This document shows, one piece after another, positions 33,105 to 42,611 of a DNA stretch of 64,000 nt (the first letter of the stretch is position 1; the number at the start of each line of letters is the position of its first letter). This stretch comes from Liolophura sinensis. Its lineage: Eukaryota; Mollusca; Polyplacophora; Chitonida; Chitonidae. Both the position numbers and the translations under genes were made by a program. Under the pieces are notes generated by a model. The model saw nothing but the letters and a program-made list of their open reading frames with translations, made no database searches and was not told where the DNA came from. The stretch covers positions 68,422,984 through 68,486,983 of the forward strand of contig NC_088300.1 of assembly GCF_032854445.1 (NCBI RefSeq), read 5' to 3'.

Positions 33105-34545
33105 AGTCCTCCTGGGACAGGTAAATTACTTTCCTCTGCTTCCTGACTTTCTCAATTTTTGAGTTGCGGCGCATGGTCCGATAATGGACTCCTAAAGAAG
33201 TGGAGACAGGGACTAAAACCTCGCCTTGATCGTTAGCGTATGTCGGCATTGACTCGTCTAGGTCTTCTCCCGGAAGGGAATCATCCATTTCCGACGTCGT
33301 GTCGTCCATGGGGATAACCGATCCAGAGGCTTCAATGCCGCTAACTTGGTCTTTTGGGGTGCTCCATAAGGACTCATTTACATCTTGTTTTGCAATTGGC
33401 TGGGAACAGGTAAATGGCTGACTCCACAAGTCTTGTGAAGAGTCTTGCTCGGCAGACTGACCGGTCGAGCTGTACGGAACCAACGGTTCAGTGAAACCCA
33501 ACGATACTTCCTCCTGTTTGACCTGGCTAGAAGCTGATGAAATACCATCATCTGCATTTTTGTCCACATCATTTTCCTCCTCTTTACCCCCTTCATTCCT
33601 ACCACCCTCCTGCCCGTCCTTACCATTATCCATAGCATCTTTATCCTTCCCGTCCTCTGCCTCATTCACCTCATTTTTATCATCATTACCCACTACATCA
33701 TTGCTACTCTCCTGTCCACCATCCGTATCCCCATTAACCATTTCACAATCATCCTCAGCCTCATTACTATCATCCGTGTTATCATCACTGTCATCCATTC
33801 CGTCATTATCTTCGTGCTCATGATCATCATTATTCAAATCCTCGTCGTCCTTATTACCATCGTCCTTATCATTACCATTATCATCCATCGCAACTGCTAT
33901 GTCATCTTCATCTCCACTACTTATCCCATTGTCGCTACTCTCAGTGTCCAGATTTTGAGGACAATTCTTTTGGAAATGACCTTCTTGCTTGCAAATCAAA
34001 CATTTGTTTTTCAGTGGGCAATCATTTTTGAGGTGGTCTGTCGCATGGCACAGGTGACAAGCTCGCACCTGCCCTCTGTACCAGACTGGTGACCGAAAAG
34101 ATGCTCCCACCCATATGGCTTCAGGAATGGTGGACGAAATGTTGCTCATCCATACTCTCCTAACCCCATTTTGCAAGGTTCTGTCGAACAGGTAGCATTC
34201 TCGTTCGACAGAGTGCACCGTTCCAAACTGTTTGAGAGCAGCTCCTATCCGTTCATCCGGAATCTCATAGGGGCTCTTCACCTTAACCAAAGTTCTGGAT
34301 TGCTCAACTTCATAAACCGCACAGTTTACTCCATTAAGCACCAGATCTTCATTAAGTAGTTTTTGCTTGACCTCCTCATTGGCGACAGTGACATTCCACA
34401 GATCCCCAGTAACGTGGACCAAACCCCTCAACACTTTGGATCCGTTGCCGATGCGTTCCTGCAACCCATGATACACGTCAATCGCTTTTACATTGCCTTT
34501 AATTCGCAATTTAAGGCTAAGAGGCCTTTTAATGCGGAAAGCCAT
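33049..34545 (-). CDS. LINE ORF1 protein (CCHC zinc knuckles, acidic tail)
   Basis: Intact 498-codon frame from the ATG in the context CCAGAATGGC. It has a basic RNA-binding-like N-terminal half, then CHLCHATDHLKNDC and CLICKQEGHFQKNC (both C-x2-C-x4-H-x4-C) around residues 190-230, then a long Asp/Asn/Glu-rich stretch and a Ser/Gln-rich C-terminus. It overlaps the start of ORF2 by about 56 nt. It binds the element's RNA in related families. Confidence 0.85.
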   Translation of the reverse strand: MAFRIKRPLSLKLRIKGNVKAIDVYHGLQERIGNGSKVLRGLVHVTGDLWNVTVANEEVKQKLLNEDLVLNGVNCAVYEVEQSRTLVKVKSPYEIPDERIGAALKQFGTVHSVERECYLFDRTLQNGVRRVWMSNISSTIPEAIWVGASFRSPVWYRGQVRACHLCHATDHLKNDCPLKNKCLICKQEGHFQKNCPQNLDTESSDNGISSGDEDDIAVAMDDNGNDKDDGNKDDEDLNNDDHEHEDNDGMDDSDDNTDDSNEAEDDCEMVNGDTDGGQESSNDVVGNDDKNEVNEAEDGKDKDAMDNGKDGQEGGRNEGGKEEENDVDKNADDGISSASSQVKQEEVSLGFTEPLVPYSSTGQSAEQDSSQDLWSQPFTCSQPIAKQDVNESLWSTPKDQVSGIEASGSVIPMDDTTSEMDDSLPGEDLDESMPTYANDQGEVLVPVSTSLGVHYRTMRRNSKIEKVRKQRKVIYLSQEDFAARKAALYKKSRKTKLK

Positions 34546-34905
34546 TCTGGTGGTAAAAAAAAAAACCTCGCCCAAAGGAGCTACCCGGCTGACACGTCCA
34601 ACTGTGTGGACGGCCAGTCAGGTACTCCACTGCGTTCTCAACCCTTTGACTGATCAACTGTCAAGTGACAGTGGCGAATGAACTTCGTGCAAGAGTGCAC
34701 GAATTTGCTGCCTGTTAGTGACACAAGCCTTTGTGTGCCCTGCTAGCCCGGGATGAATGGAGCTCGACCAGGCAAGCTGACCTTGTTCACTGTCCTATGC
34801 TGTAACCTGTATAGGCCTCCAACACAGGCCACGACAACCGGTGCCCGAGCCAAGCCGCGCGGGCTGGCCCACCGGCCACGCTGGCCAAACACCAAACGTG
34901 ATCAC

Positions 34906-35041
34906 TCTGCCAATTTCCTCGTTAACTCCTGTGATTGTAAAGTGCTTGTTCTGTATATAAGTCTGTTCTCCTGGCGCCGAGCAGGAGACTAGATTATCAG
35001 ACCAAGAAGTCCTCAGATGAGGGTCTCCGAATACACCCACA
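34906..35041 (-). CDS. RGM gene 2 exon 4 (GDPH) remnant
   Basis: Encodes VGVFGDPHLRTSW, VSCSAPGEQTYIQNKHFTITG; GDPH at 35028-35017. The homologous extension upstream (FSSSQRC, matching FSSIIRC in gene 1) is preceded by TGA and lacks an acceptor, so a CTGCAG acceptor inside the ancestral exon is the only good one. The 3' end is uncertain because LINE sequence begins here. Confidence 0.75.
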
Positions 35042-35267
35042 CTGCAGCGTTGGGATGACGAAAAAGATCACTTTACCTTGTGATGTACGTGACTAGGGCA
35101 AAAGCAAGTGAACCACTTGACACCAGCTACCGGTACCAGGTACCAGGCTCTCCTCTACGACATAAATTTTACAGGGATGTATTGAGATGCATGCGCAATC
35201 TTCTTGTCAGTGGTCAACGGACTGAAGCGAGCTAATTCAACTAACTAAATGTGCTTATAATTATTTA

Positions 35268-35440
35268 CTTATGCGATTGCAAGGTGATTTACGCCGTTCT
35301 CAAGAATATTTCACTAATACGACGATGGCTGTCATTATTGTGGAAGGAAATTAGACAGAGCCCGGGAGAATCCACGACCAACCGCGGGCTGCTGACAGAC
35401 GGACAGAAGGGCCAGCGTAAGCTGGGCTTCAAAATGAGAA
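35268..35440 (-). repeat. SINE-A copy (minus, diverged)
   Basis: GATTTACGCCGTTCTCAAGA, ATATTTCACTAATACGACGA and CCACGACCAACCGCGGGCTG. Lies between exons 3 and 4 of RGM gene 2. Confidence 0.8.
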
Positions 35441-35531
35441 TAATTATAACAGGAAGCCTCACATATGAATGTGAAATATCAAACAGGCTTAATACGGGGA
35501 GGGCAGGGAGGGGAGAGGGGGTGGATGTTAC

Positions 35532-35677
35532 CTGAGTAGTTTTCCTGTCCACGGACAACTGGGTCTCATCGATGAAGCCCGACATTTACAGGTTAATGGT
35601 GTGGTAGAAGACATTACGGGTGGCTTGGTTACAAGGTGATTGGTTCACCACGCTGTAGATGCACCTTAAAATATCAC
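35532..35677 (-). pseudogene. RGM gene 2 exon 3 with in-frame TAA
   Basis: From TGC onward it has exactly 44 codons, as in gene 1, with SPCNQATRN and GFIDETQLSVDRKTTQ, but codon 26 is TAA (35588-35586). The strong polypyrimidine acceptor GTCTTGCAG puts the exon out of phase with exon 2; a weak TTTTAAG acceptor at 35665 would restore phase. Confidence 0.8.
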
Positions 35678-36044
35678 CTGCAAGACTGATGTTAGAAGGA
35701 AAAAAAACTCTACATATGAAAAGACCTACGTATGAAAAACATTGTATCTTAAAACCTAAATGCAAGAGGTTGAATCCCGTGTTTACCCCACCATCTTAAT
35801 CTCCACCCTGCCCAACCCCAGGAGTATTATAATGAAGTTTCAAACCACAGCTGATTTTTTTTTGTTTTCCAAACTTAAGTAATTCAGCTGGTAATTTCAC
35901 ATAGGTGATGTGAATAAATATTGCTAGTACCGGTATCATAGACTCACGAAAGCCTTTGGTCGCGCTTTATGTGTTCGAGTCTGGAAAATGTCATCAAATC
36001 TATCATTATATACCACGTTAATTTTATTTAACTTTATAATTTAC

Positions 36045-36201
36045 CCGCTCAGAGCTGAAATTTGTTCCATTTGAGACACGTCAAAGTTGTTAGAATTGGC
36101 TGCAAAGTCCTCGCTCAAGGAGCGCAAACATCGGTACATGTTACGGCGTAGTACTCCATTCAGACTCTGGAAACTCGGATCGAACGATGTGTCATCCAAC
36201 A
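36045..36201 (-). CDS. RGM gene 2 exon 2
   Basis: Acceptor TAATTACCAG, donor GG/GTAAAT, 157 nt, phase 1 to 2, as in gene 1. Encodes VLDDTSFDPSFQSLNG... and RCLRSLSEDF. The single Cys aligns with FRCMD in gene 1. Confidence 0.8.
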
Positions 36202-36699
36202 CTGGTAATTATAAAAACATAAGCAAGCAATAACCAGAGTTTTCAACTGCTAAACAAGTGAACCATTTGTTGTGCCACTTGAAAATGTCTTTGTTTAAAG
36301 TGCATGCACTGTGCACAGTGGTGAGAAATTCAAAATTGGAACGGAACGTGGGTCAAATTGATAACATGTCATGGAACCTGAAAACGTGTCGTTAGTCAGA
36401 GAAAGCCTCGTTATAACAGTGCGTCAAACCGTATACTTGTTGTGAGATACAAAGCAGAATCGGTCCCACTCCAAGCAGCCCCCAGAAGCCAAAGTGACTA
36501 TAGCTGTGACTGACAGCAGTTAACGCCTTCGTAAGGCCACTTCTCTTTTCAGTTTGCTTTACTTCTCGTTTGCTCTTTATATGACAAGGCTGCTGCTTAA
36601 AGCTGCAGACATGCGCTGACTCAAGTCTATATTCGTGTTAGCCTACTCCAGTCACACTGGAATATCTTTCAGAATCTGTAGTATTACAAACTATGTTTC

Positions 36700-36893
36700 T
36701 TTATTTATTTATTTGAATGGTGTTTTACGATTTACTCAAGGATATTTCACTTATTTCACGGCCAGCATTAGTCGGTGGGAAACCAGGTGGGCAGAAAACC
36801 AGGAAGAGAGTGGGGGAAACCCACAATCATCCACAGGTTGTTGCAAGACCTGCCTACGTGCAGACCCGCAGGGGAAGCTGGGCCTGATTCCAA
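36700..36893 (-). repeat. SINE-A copy (minus)
   Basis: TTGAATGGTGTTTTACGATT, CTTATTTCACGGCCAGCATT and CCCACAATCATCCACAGGTT; the head is degraded. Confidence 0.8.
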
Positions 36894-36949
36894 CGGAAAT
36901 AGTTAAGTTCTACTATACCGGGGACCAATATATACAAAATGTGCAAATA

Positions 36950-37400
36950 AACGGGGAATTTACACTACAAATGCCTGGGACCACTACATGCATATACAAG
37001 TACAATCCCATAACGATAAACAGGACTTTACACTATATATACCTGTAACTACTACGTGCATATACAAGTACGAAACCATAGCGATAAAGAGGAATTTACA
37101 CTATATATCACTGGGACTACTACGTGCATATACAAGTACAATCCCATAACGATAAACAGGAATTTACACTATATATACCTGGGACTACTACGTGCATATA
37201 TAAGTACAAACCCATAGCGATGGAGAGGAATTTATACTATATATACCTGGGACCACTACATACATATACAAGTACAAACCCTAACGATACAGGGGAAATT
37301 ATACTATATACACCTGGGACTACTACATGCATACATGTATACAAATACAAGGCACCAGCCATAAAGGGGATCTACACATTATACCTGTTGCACATAAACC
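36950..37400. repeat. 68-bp tandem repeat (about 6-7 copies)
   Basis: The unit begins CTGGGACTACTACGTGCATA, continues TACAAGTACAAACCCATAAC and ends AATTTACACTATATATAC. It is partly open in one frame by chance and codes for nothing recognisable. Confidence 0.85.
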
Positions 37401-38236
37401 CTAAAAAACAGTAAACTTTTTTACAAATTCATCACGCAGAAAACTTACATATGGAAGCCCAGGTGATATAACCGGCTAGAAAACGCCATATTGATTATTC
37501 TTCTCCGCTCATTTAAATGCAAAAACTAATACTGCAAACGACTGAGGTTTGACTTGCTCCTTGCTGCAAGTACGTCTGTAAAAGTCCAGTACTTTGGGTA
37601 AGCGCGGATTAAAGATATAGGGAAAAGTCGTTTCCACAAAAATGACATAAATCACATAGGTTAATGAGTATGCTCGCGGATTCCTAAGTAGCCCTTCCCC
37701 AATGTCAGCGCCACAGCTGGGTAGTGCCGTCGCCTTACACGTCGCCAAACCTGTGGCCCACCTGAAATATTATAATCGTGGTCGTGCAAACAGCTATTAA
37801 CTCTTTAGACAATAAGATCTTCTACCAATTCAAAGCTTAAACAAATGTCTAGTACTTGTTATATTTCTTTACAATTTTTTTTCGTCATTCGTACCAGATG
37901 CCTTACAGTTTAGACCATATTTTCAGAAAACTTGTTATGTTCATTAATATATCACTAGACAATATTTTAATAGTTTACACCATTCGTAGATCAGAACTGT
38001 CCTTTTACGGCTCTGGGCCCCGATGATGGAACCTATTGTCCAGTCATCTTTAGAACTGTACTTCGAAAAAGTGTTTGAATAAAATATTAAATCCCATATC
38101 ATTATTTTGGTGATTTAAATTCACTTTAATTTAATTTCAGCCAACATATTTATTTATTTGATTGTTTAACGCATAATGCGTGAATTTTTATGACTGTGGA
38201 TAGAAGAAGTCGGAGTGCCCTGTGTAAACCACCTAC

Positions 38237-38804
38237 CTTTGTTAAGCTACTGTCAAACTTTCCTACGTGTGAAGCACTGGTATATACACACAAGACATTG
38301 GTGGTCAGTGCATTAAGGAGTAATAATATTGGTGACACATTCAAAGAATAAAGTACATTACGCAAACGGCTCTTCTCTTGATGGTAACACTGTTTAAAGT
38401 GGTCTTTGCCTTTAAGCCTATACATTCTTACACATAACAAAGATAATAGTCATACGTGGGGAGGTCTCGCAGTAACCTGCGGGTGGTCGTGGGTTTCTTT
38501 CGGGCTCTGTCCGGTTCCCCCCCCCCCCAAAAAATGGCTGCTGTCGTGATCAAAAATCAGCTAAATTCAAACACGATTCCCGTTTACACATACAGATACG
38601 TTACATAATACTCACTGACAAATTCTATCCCAGGAAACTGTGTTGTCTTCGAACCTCCATGGCCTGTCTTCGGAAATGTAGTTTTGTTTTGAGTTCGGGA
38701 ACGTGGTCTTTTACCAGGATGCTCTGCTGCTGTCACACATACAGCAACTTACCGTGGTGTCTGTCCCAGATACTGTACCACATTCATGGGAAACAACTGA
38801 GCTC
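38237..38804 (-). other. possible three-exon fragment, unknown protein
   Basis: Three short minus-strand candidate exons (38804-38753, 38663-38616, 38276-38237) have fair acceptors, donors GTAAGT, GTGAGT and GTAGGT, and compatible phases. They encode AQLFPMNVVQYLGQTPR, then PWRFEDNTVSWDRIC and ASHVGKFDSSLTK. No family is recognised, and a stop follows soon after the next acceptor. Chance is a real possibility. Confidence 0.2.
38453..38553 (+). repeat. SINE-A body fragment (plus)
   Basis: GAGGTCTCGCAGTAACCTGC, GGTGGTCGTGGGTTTCTTTC and a C-rich run match the middle of the major SINE. Confidence 0.7.
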
Positions 38805-38925
38805 CTGGAATAAGGTGAAAGGATATACATGTAGTAATCAGTCGTGACGATTTCGCGAACTATTGGTTATAATTGCAAGAACCTAGGATAGTAACAACAG
38901 TAACGATTGCGCGTCGTGCTGTTAA

Positions 38926-39408
38926 TAATGGCATTAAACTTTGGGTGCACAAAAGAGGACAGTCACAAACAATAATAATAATTGGTACCGTTTACGCGAA
39001 AAACTGTTAATAATGGCATTATGCTTTGGTGCACAAAAGAGAACAGTGACAAACAGTAGCGATGACTGCTACCGTTTACGCGTACGGCTGTTAATAATGG
39101 CATTGAGCTTTGGTGCACAAAAGAGGACCGTGACAAACAGTAACGATGACTGCTACCGTTTACGCGTACGGCTGTTAATAATGGCATTAAGCTTTGGTGC
39201 ACAAAAGAGGACCATGACAAACAGTAACGATGACTGCTACCGTTTACGCGTACGGCTGTTAATAATGGCATTAAGCTTTGGTGCACAAAAGAGGACCGTG
39301 ACAAACAGTAACGATGACTGCTACCGTTTACGCGTACGGCTGTTAATAATGGCATTAAGATTTGGTGCACAAAAGAGGACCGTGACAAACAGTAACGATG
39401 ACTGCCTA
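38926..39408. repeat. 84-bp tandem repeat (5.7 copies), open on both strands
   Basis: The unit contains TTGGTGCACAAAAGAGGACC, AACAGTAACGATGACTGCTA and CGTTTACGCGTACGGCTGTT. As 84 is divisible by three, both strands stay open for over 140 codons. The plus frame repeats GAQKRTVTNSNDDCYRLR; the minus repeats SFVHQSLMPLLTAVRVNG. No signal peptide, promoter or splice context supports coding. Confidence 0.9.
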
Positions 39409-39754
39409 GTGTAGCCTGGTCTAGGCCTAAGGTGGCCTAGTGTAGAGGAATAACATACTTCACAAATACCTTCAACTGGAAGAACTTTCAGTCTTTAATG
39501 TTTTTATCCGTTTGCTTTAATGGAACATTCCTAACCGGAGTGCCACCCAGTCTTCATCATACAGACAACTGAAAACTGTGCGAAAAAAACTTTCATTTAT
39601 GTTTTCAGTTTTTGTTTTTTAAGAGTGTTGAAAGGCATGTTGGACTTAATGAGCCATATTGACGGTATCCAGGAACCTTGACGTCACATCATTTCAATGA
39701 TGTTCACCACAAGGAAGGAGTTTTTTGGAATCTTTCGTCAGTAATGTTTTTCTC

Positions 39755-39905
39755 ATGGGTTAAAAAGTGTTATTCTAACATTCAGTGTCATGATTAAAAT
39801 TGGAAAAACTTCCTGAGACGTCAGAGTTCCTAAACTTTGAGAGTATGGTCCATAAAGCCTGCCTTAGAATTCAAATGTTTGAACGCCTTTAACTCTCTTC
39901 AAAAC
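39755..39905 (+). repeat. dispersed repeat, copy 1
   Basis: CATGGGTTAAAAAGTGTTAT, AGAGTTCCTAAACTTTGAGA and GTATGGTCCATAAAGCCTGC recur in the same order at 56085-56265. Family unknown; no tRNA-like head or inverted ends are seen. Confidence 0.7.
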
Positions 39906-40025
39906 AAATCTAAAAAAAATTATGTATAGTTTTATGTGGTCTATTAAGTGATGCTTACTTCGATTTTTAGATGTCTTTCCTTTAAGCTTAACCGACCACA
40001 CTAAAAAGAATACTTTTTAAAAATT

Positions 40026-40088
40026 TCAGAATATTCTTGAGTACGGAGTAAAACACCAAATAAATAAATAAATAAATAAATAAATAAA
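40026..40088 (+). repeat. SINE-A 3' tail
   Basis: AGAATATTCTTGAGTACGGA and GTAAAACACCAAATAAATAA with a long (AAAT)n run. Confidence 0.8.
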
Positions 40089-40191
40089 AATTTCAGCAGA
40101 AAGTATGTTGTCTGTTTGACGCTAGAATATATTCTGTTACTATAATATAATACTGTCTTAGCTTCAACATATTACCATGTTAGCCGTTGTC

Positions 40192-40402
40192 AGTCACATG
40201 TGACATCCGGGCCATTGCAAGTAAAATGTGATATCCAGGCCATTCCCCGTAACATGTGATATCCGGGGAATTCCCAGTAACATGTGATATACGGACCATC
40301 ACCAGTAATATGTGATATCCGGGTCATTGCCAATAACATGTAATATCCGGGTCATTGCCAGTAGCATATGATATCCAAACAAAAGGTATTAACATGAGAT
40401 AT
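40192..40402. repeat. 28-bp tandem repeat (about 7 copies)
   Basis: The unit is CCGGGTCATTGCCAGTAACA then TGTGATAT, with the ATGTGATATCC core well kept. Confidence 0.85.
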
Positions 40403-40446
40403 CCGGACTTTTTTCACAGTTATACATGTTGCTTTCTATGTCGTTA

Positions 40447-40685
40447 CACTAAAAAAAAATAGTTTGTTAAATTTAACACAAAGTCTGTTATCTGAGTGTT
40501 ATTGCAGCAGATTGTTCTGTTAAATATAACACACATATTCTATTACTTCAACATAACCCTTCTATTAGACTAGCAGGACAATAGGTTGAATATGACAAAA
40601 TATTATGTTATAATAACAGAATGTTTTCTAGCATCACTCAGACAAGAGAATTTCTGTTAAATTCAACTGATTAATTTTTTGAGTG
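40447..40685. mobile_element. 239-bp MITE with TA target duplication
   Basis: Ends CACTAAAAAAAAATAGTTTG and (reverse complement) CACTCAAAAAATTAATCAGT extend into a shared GTTRAATTTAACA, giving about 31 bp of imperfect inverted repeat. TA flanks both sides (40445-40446, 40686-40687), as for Tc1/mariner. The interior is rich in TCTGTTA and TAACAGA motifs. A related, shorter copy lies at 49606-49776. Confidence 0.75.
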
Positions 40686-40898
40686 TACCAAAATAATGCC
40701 GGTTGCACAGACCGATGTTTATGTAGCACTTAATTAAAGGACTAGGCACTCCAAGTTTATTGTCAGCGATCATTTAGAAGCACGCATTGTACATGCATGC
40801 AGTCGTGTACATATGTGTCAGTCTTTATTTTATTACTTTTCTATTTGAATGACATTTTATGGATTTGTAGATATATCAATAATCTGACTGTCATCAGG

Positions 40899-40977
40899 TT
40901 TATTTATTTGATTGGTGTTTTACGTCGCACTCAAGGATGTTTCACTTATACGACGGCGGTCAGCATTAGGGTGGGCC
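40899..40977 (-). repeat. SINE-A 3' fragment (minus)
   Basis: TGATTGGTGTTTTACGTCGC and CTTATACGACGGCGGTCAGC in reverse orientation. Confidence 0.85.
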
Positions 40978-42592
40978 ATAGACTTTATATCAGTGGAATA
41001 AACACAGGGCAAAAAGAAACCGCCGCACCTCTGGAGGTAACTGGATAAATCCCCTGACTTAAAGCCGTGACGCACCTATGACACGCAAGTGTATTTTGCC
41101 GTTACGTTTTACAAGCCCCTGCAATTTTCCCACACATTCCAACTGTATATTTTTATACTGCTCTTCAGCCCTATAGCCATTGCATGAAGTAAATTTTTTT
41201 CAGCCAGGTTGAACTTGATTGTCACTCGTGTGTAAATTGATTTTCGCTCAGGCTGAAATTGATTTTCAGCCAGATTAATCTTCATTTTCACTTTGTGTGA
41301 ATTAATTCCCACTATAATGTCTGAAATTACAATCTCCAACCGCTTGGAATGTTATTTTATGTTATTTTCCTATTGCGTAAGTAAGGGCTACCGGTGATAG
41401 ACTCTCTATAGACTTGCGCGACATTTCAAAAATGGCGGACATCACGCCTGTAGCCACTAGTTACCTCTCAACGTTTCAGAGAAGAGATTATCTTTGTATC
41501 TCTAGACAAGGCATATTACGTGATTAGTATTAAAATCCTGCACCGGGAGGCGGGAACCAAAAGGGTGAGTGATAGAGGGAGGCAGGGGTCGAATAATTTT
41601 TCAGGTGTCAACGAAAGATTTACACGTAGCTGGCCCTTAGCCCTTTGTTGGGGTATCAATTTTTGACTGACGACAATATCTATCTATTACATGTATAGAC
41701 TCAATGACGTTTATCGTCAAGCCTTGGCAGATTCTTTACAGAACTGTGATTAGATAGTTCAAGGAAACCCCAACTAGCTCTCATAGCTTAAGCCACTACG
41801 CACTTTGCAAAATGCACTAACTAAACAATAACTTCTTGTTTATTCTTTATCTTAAGAATAACGAAAACAAAACTTGATCATGTAATCTTCCCAAACTTAA
41901 AGAGCCGTTCTACGAATAGCTAACCGAACTCCCTCGTTTACGGTTGTAGGTCGGGCCAGTTAAGTATTCGGTTTCAAAAGAGCGCCCCTCCACCTGAAAC
42001 ATGCGAACTCAGATATATGGTACCTCCATGGTTAGATGGACGTTAAATGAGCACAGCACACCACACGTCCTGGGTCCTGGGCCATTGTTACTAAACACCG
42101 AACTTGCTTGCGATAGTCAGGCGAGGGAAACAGTAGGCACAGGTCGAAGTATACATATACATACCTTCACAAAAATTGCTTGTTGACCCAATGGCTATCT
42201 TCAAAAGATTATTATTTTTGTCTTATTTCGAGGCGATATATACTTAATAAAAAGTGTCCTCACTTATTTTGGCACCAAGACAGACCAAGAGGAGTTTTTG
42301 GCAATAATATGTAACATTGACTCAGACATAAAATGTCATTCATTCCGATTAACTCAAGCAGAACATCATGCCCAGGTTACCTCTGCTAGATTGAAAAGGA
42401 GAACCCCTTCCAAAGTTCCGCTCTCCAGCTTCTACATAAGTTACCCATGGGAGGATCAAACACGTATTGTTTCTTTGCAATTGAATACGAAAATAAAATC
42501 TCAGTACTTTATTAGAGAATTAGGGACAAGGAGAGAAATTATAAAAATTGAATGAACTTTTAACAAATTGCGGCGAGAATCTCTACGGTAGG

Positions 42593-42611
42593 ACGTTGTT
42601 GTTGTTGTTGA
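42593..42611. repeat. (GTT)n microsatellite
   Basis: Short run of GTTGTTGTTGTTGTTG. Confidence 0.8.

Larger units (their letters stand above)
29645..34905 (-). mobile_element. Tx1-type (L1 group) non-LTR retrotransposon, defective
   Basis: Two-ORF LINE on the minus strand: ORF1 with two CCHC knuckles, ORF2 with AP-endonuclease, reverse transcriptase and C-terminal Cys/His motif. GC-rich sequence at 34.6-34.9 kb is a likely 5' UTR, so the copy may be nearly full length. ORF2 has several frameshifts and an internal deletion in the RT. It sits between exons 4 and 5 of RGM gene 2, transcribed the same way. Ends are approximate; no target duplication was identified. Confidence 0.85.
27465..36201 (-). 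pseudogene. second RGM-family gene, probably degraded; signal and GPI ends not found
   Basis: Convergent paralogue of the gene at 4196-25346. Exons, minus strand: 36201-36045, 35677-35532 (ancestral extent), 35041-34906, 28853-28742, 28498-28316, 27960-27818, 27584-27465. Exons 2 and 7 equal those of gene 1 in length (157, 143 nt), and motifs match in order: LDDTSFD, SPCNQAT, FIDET, GVFGDPHL, FVQSSTG, GCP, RVKR, ECSTACN, CILDC. Lesions: an 8-nt length difference in exon 3 changes the frame at the strong acceptor; TAA at 35588-35586; exon 4 lost its upstream acceptor and its 3' end abuts a LINE. Other splice sites (AAG/G at 35664, CT/GT at 35590, CAG/T at 35041, AGA/GT at 34906) would give one open frame but remove conserved parts. 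The last frame ends at TGA 27465 without a GPI tail; exon 1 was not located. Pseudogene versus diverged gene is unresolved; RGM homology itself is about 0.85 likely. Confidence 0.75.

Noticed and set aside
33491-33823. Plus-strand Ser/Pro-rich 110-codon frame
   Set aside because: It is the antisense of the acidic Asp/Asn/Glu tail of LINE ORF1.
36400-36590. First exon of RGM gene 2 (hydrophobic frame near a minus-strand TATA-like motif)
   Set aside because: No ATG lies between the TATA-like motif and the candidate donor, and the phase does not give a convincing leader.
42298-42555. 85-codon plus-strand frame with mixed composition
   Set aside because: Not recognised, non-ATG start, no promoter or splice support.
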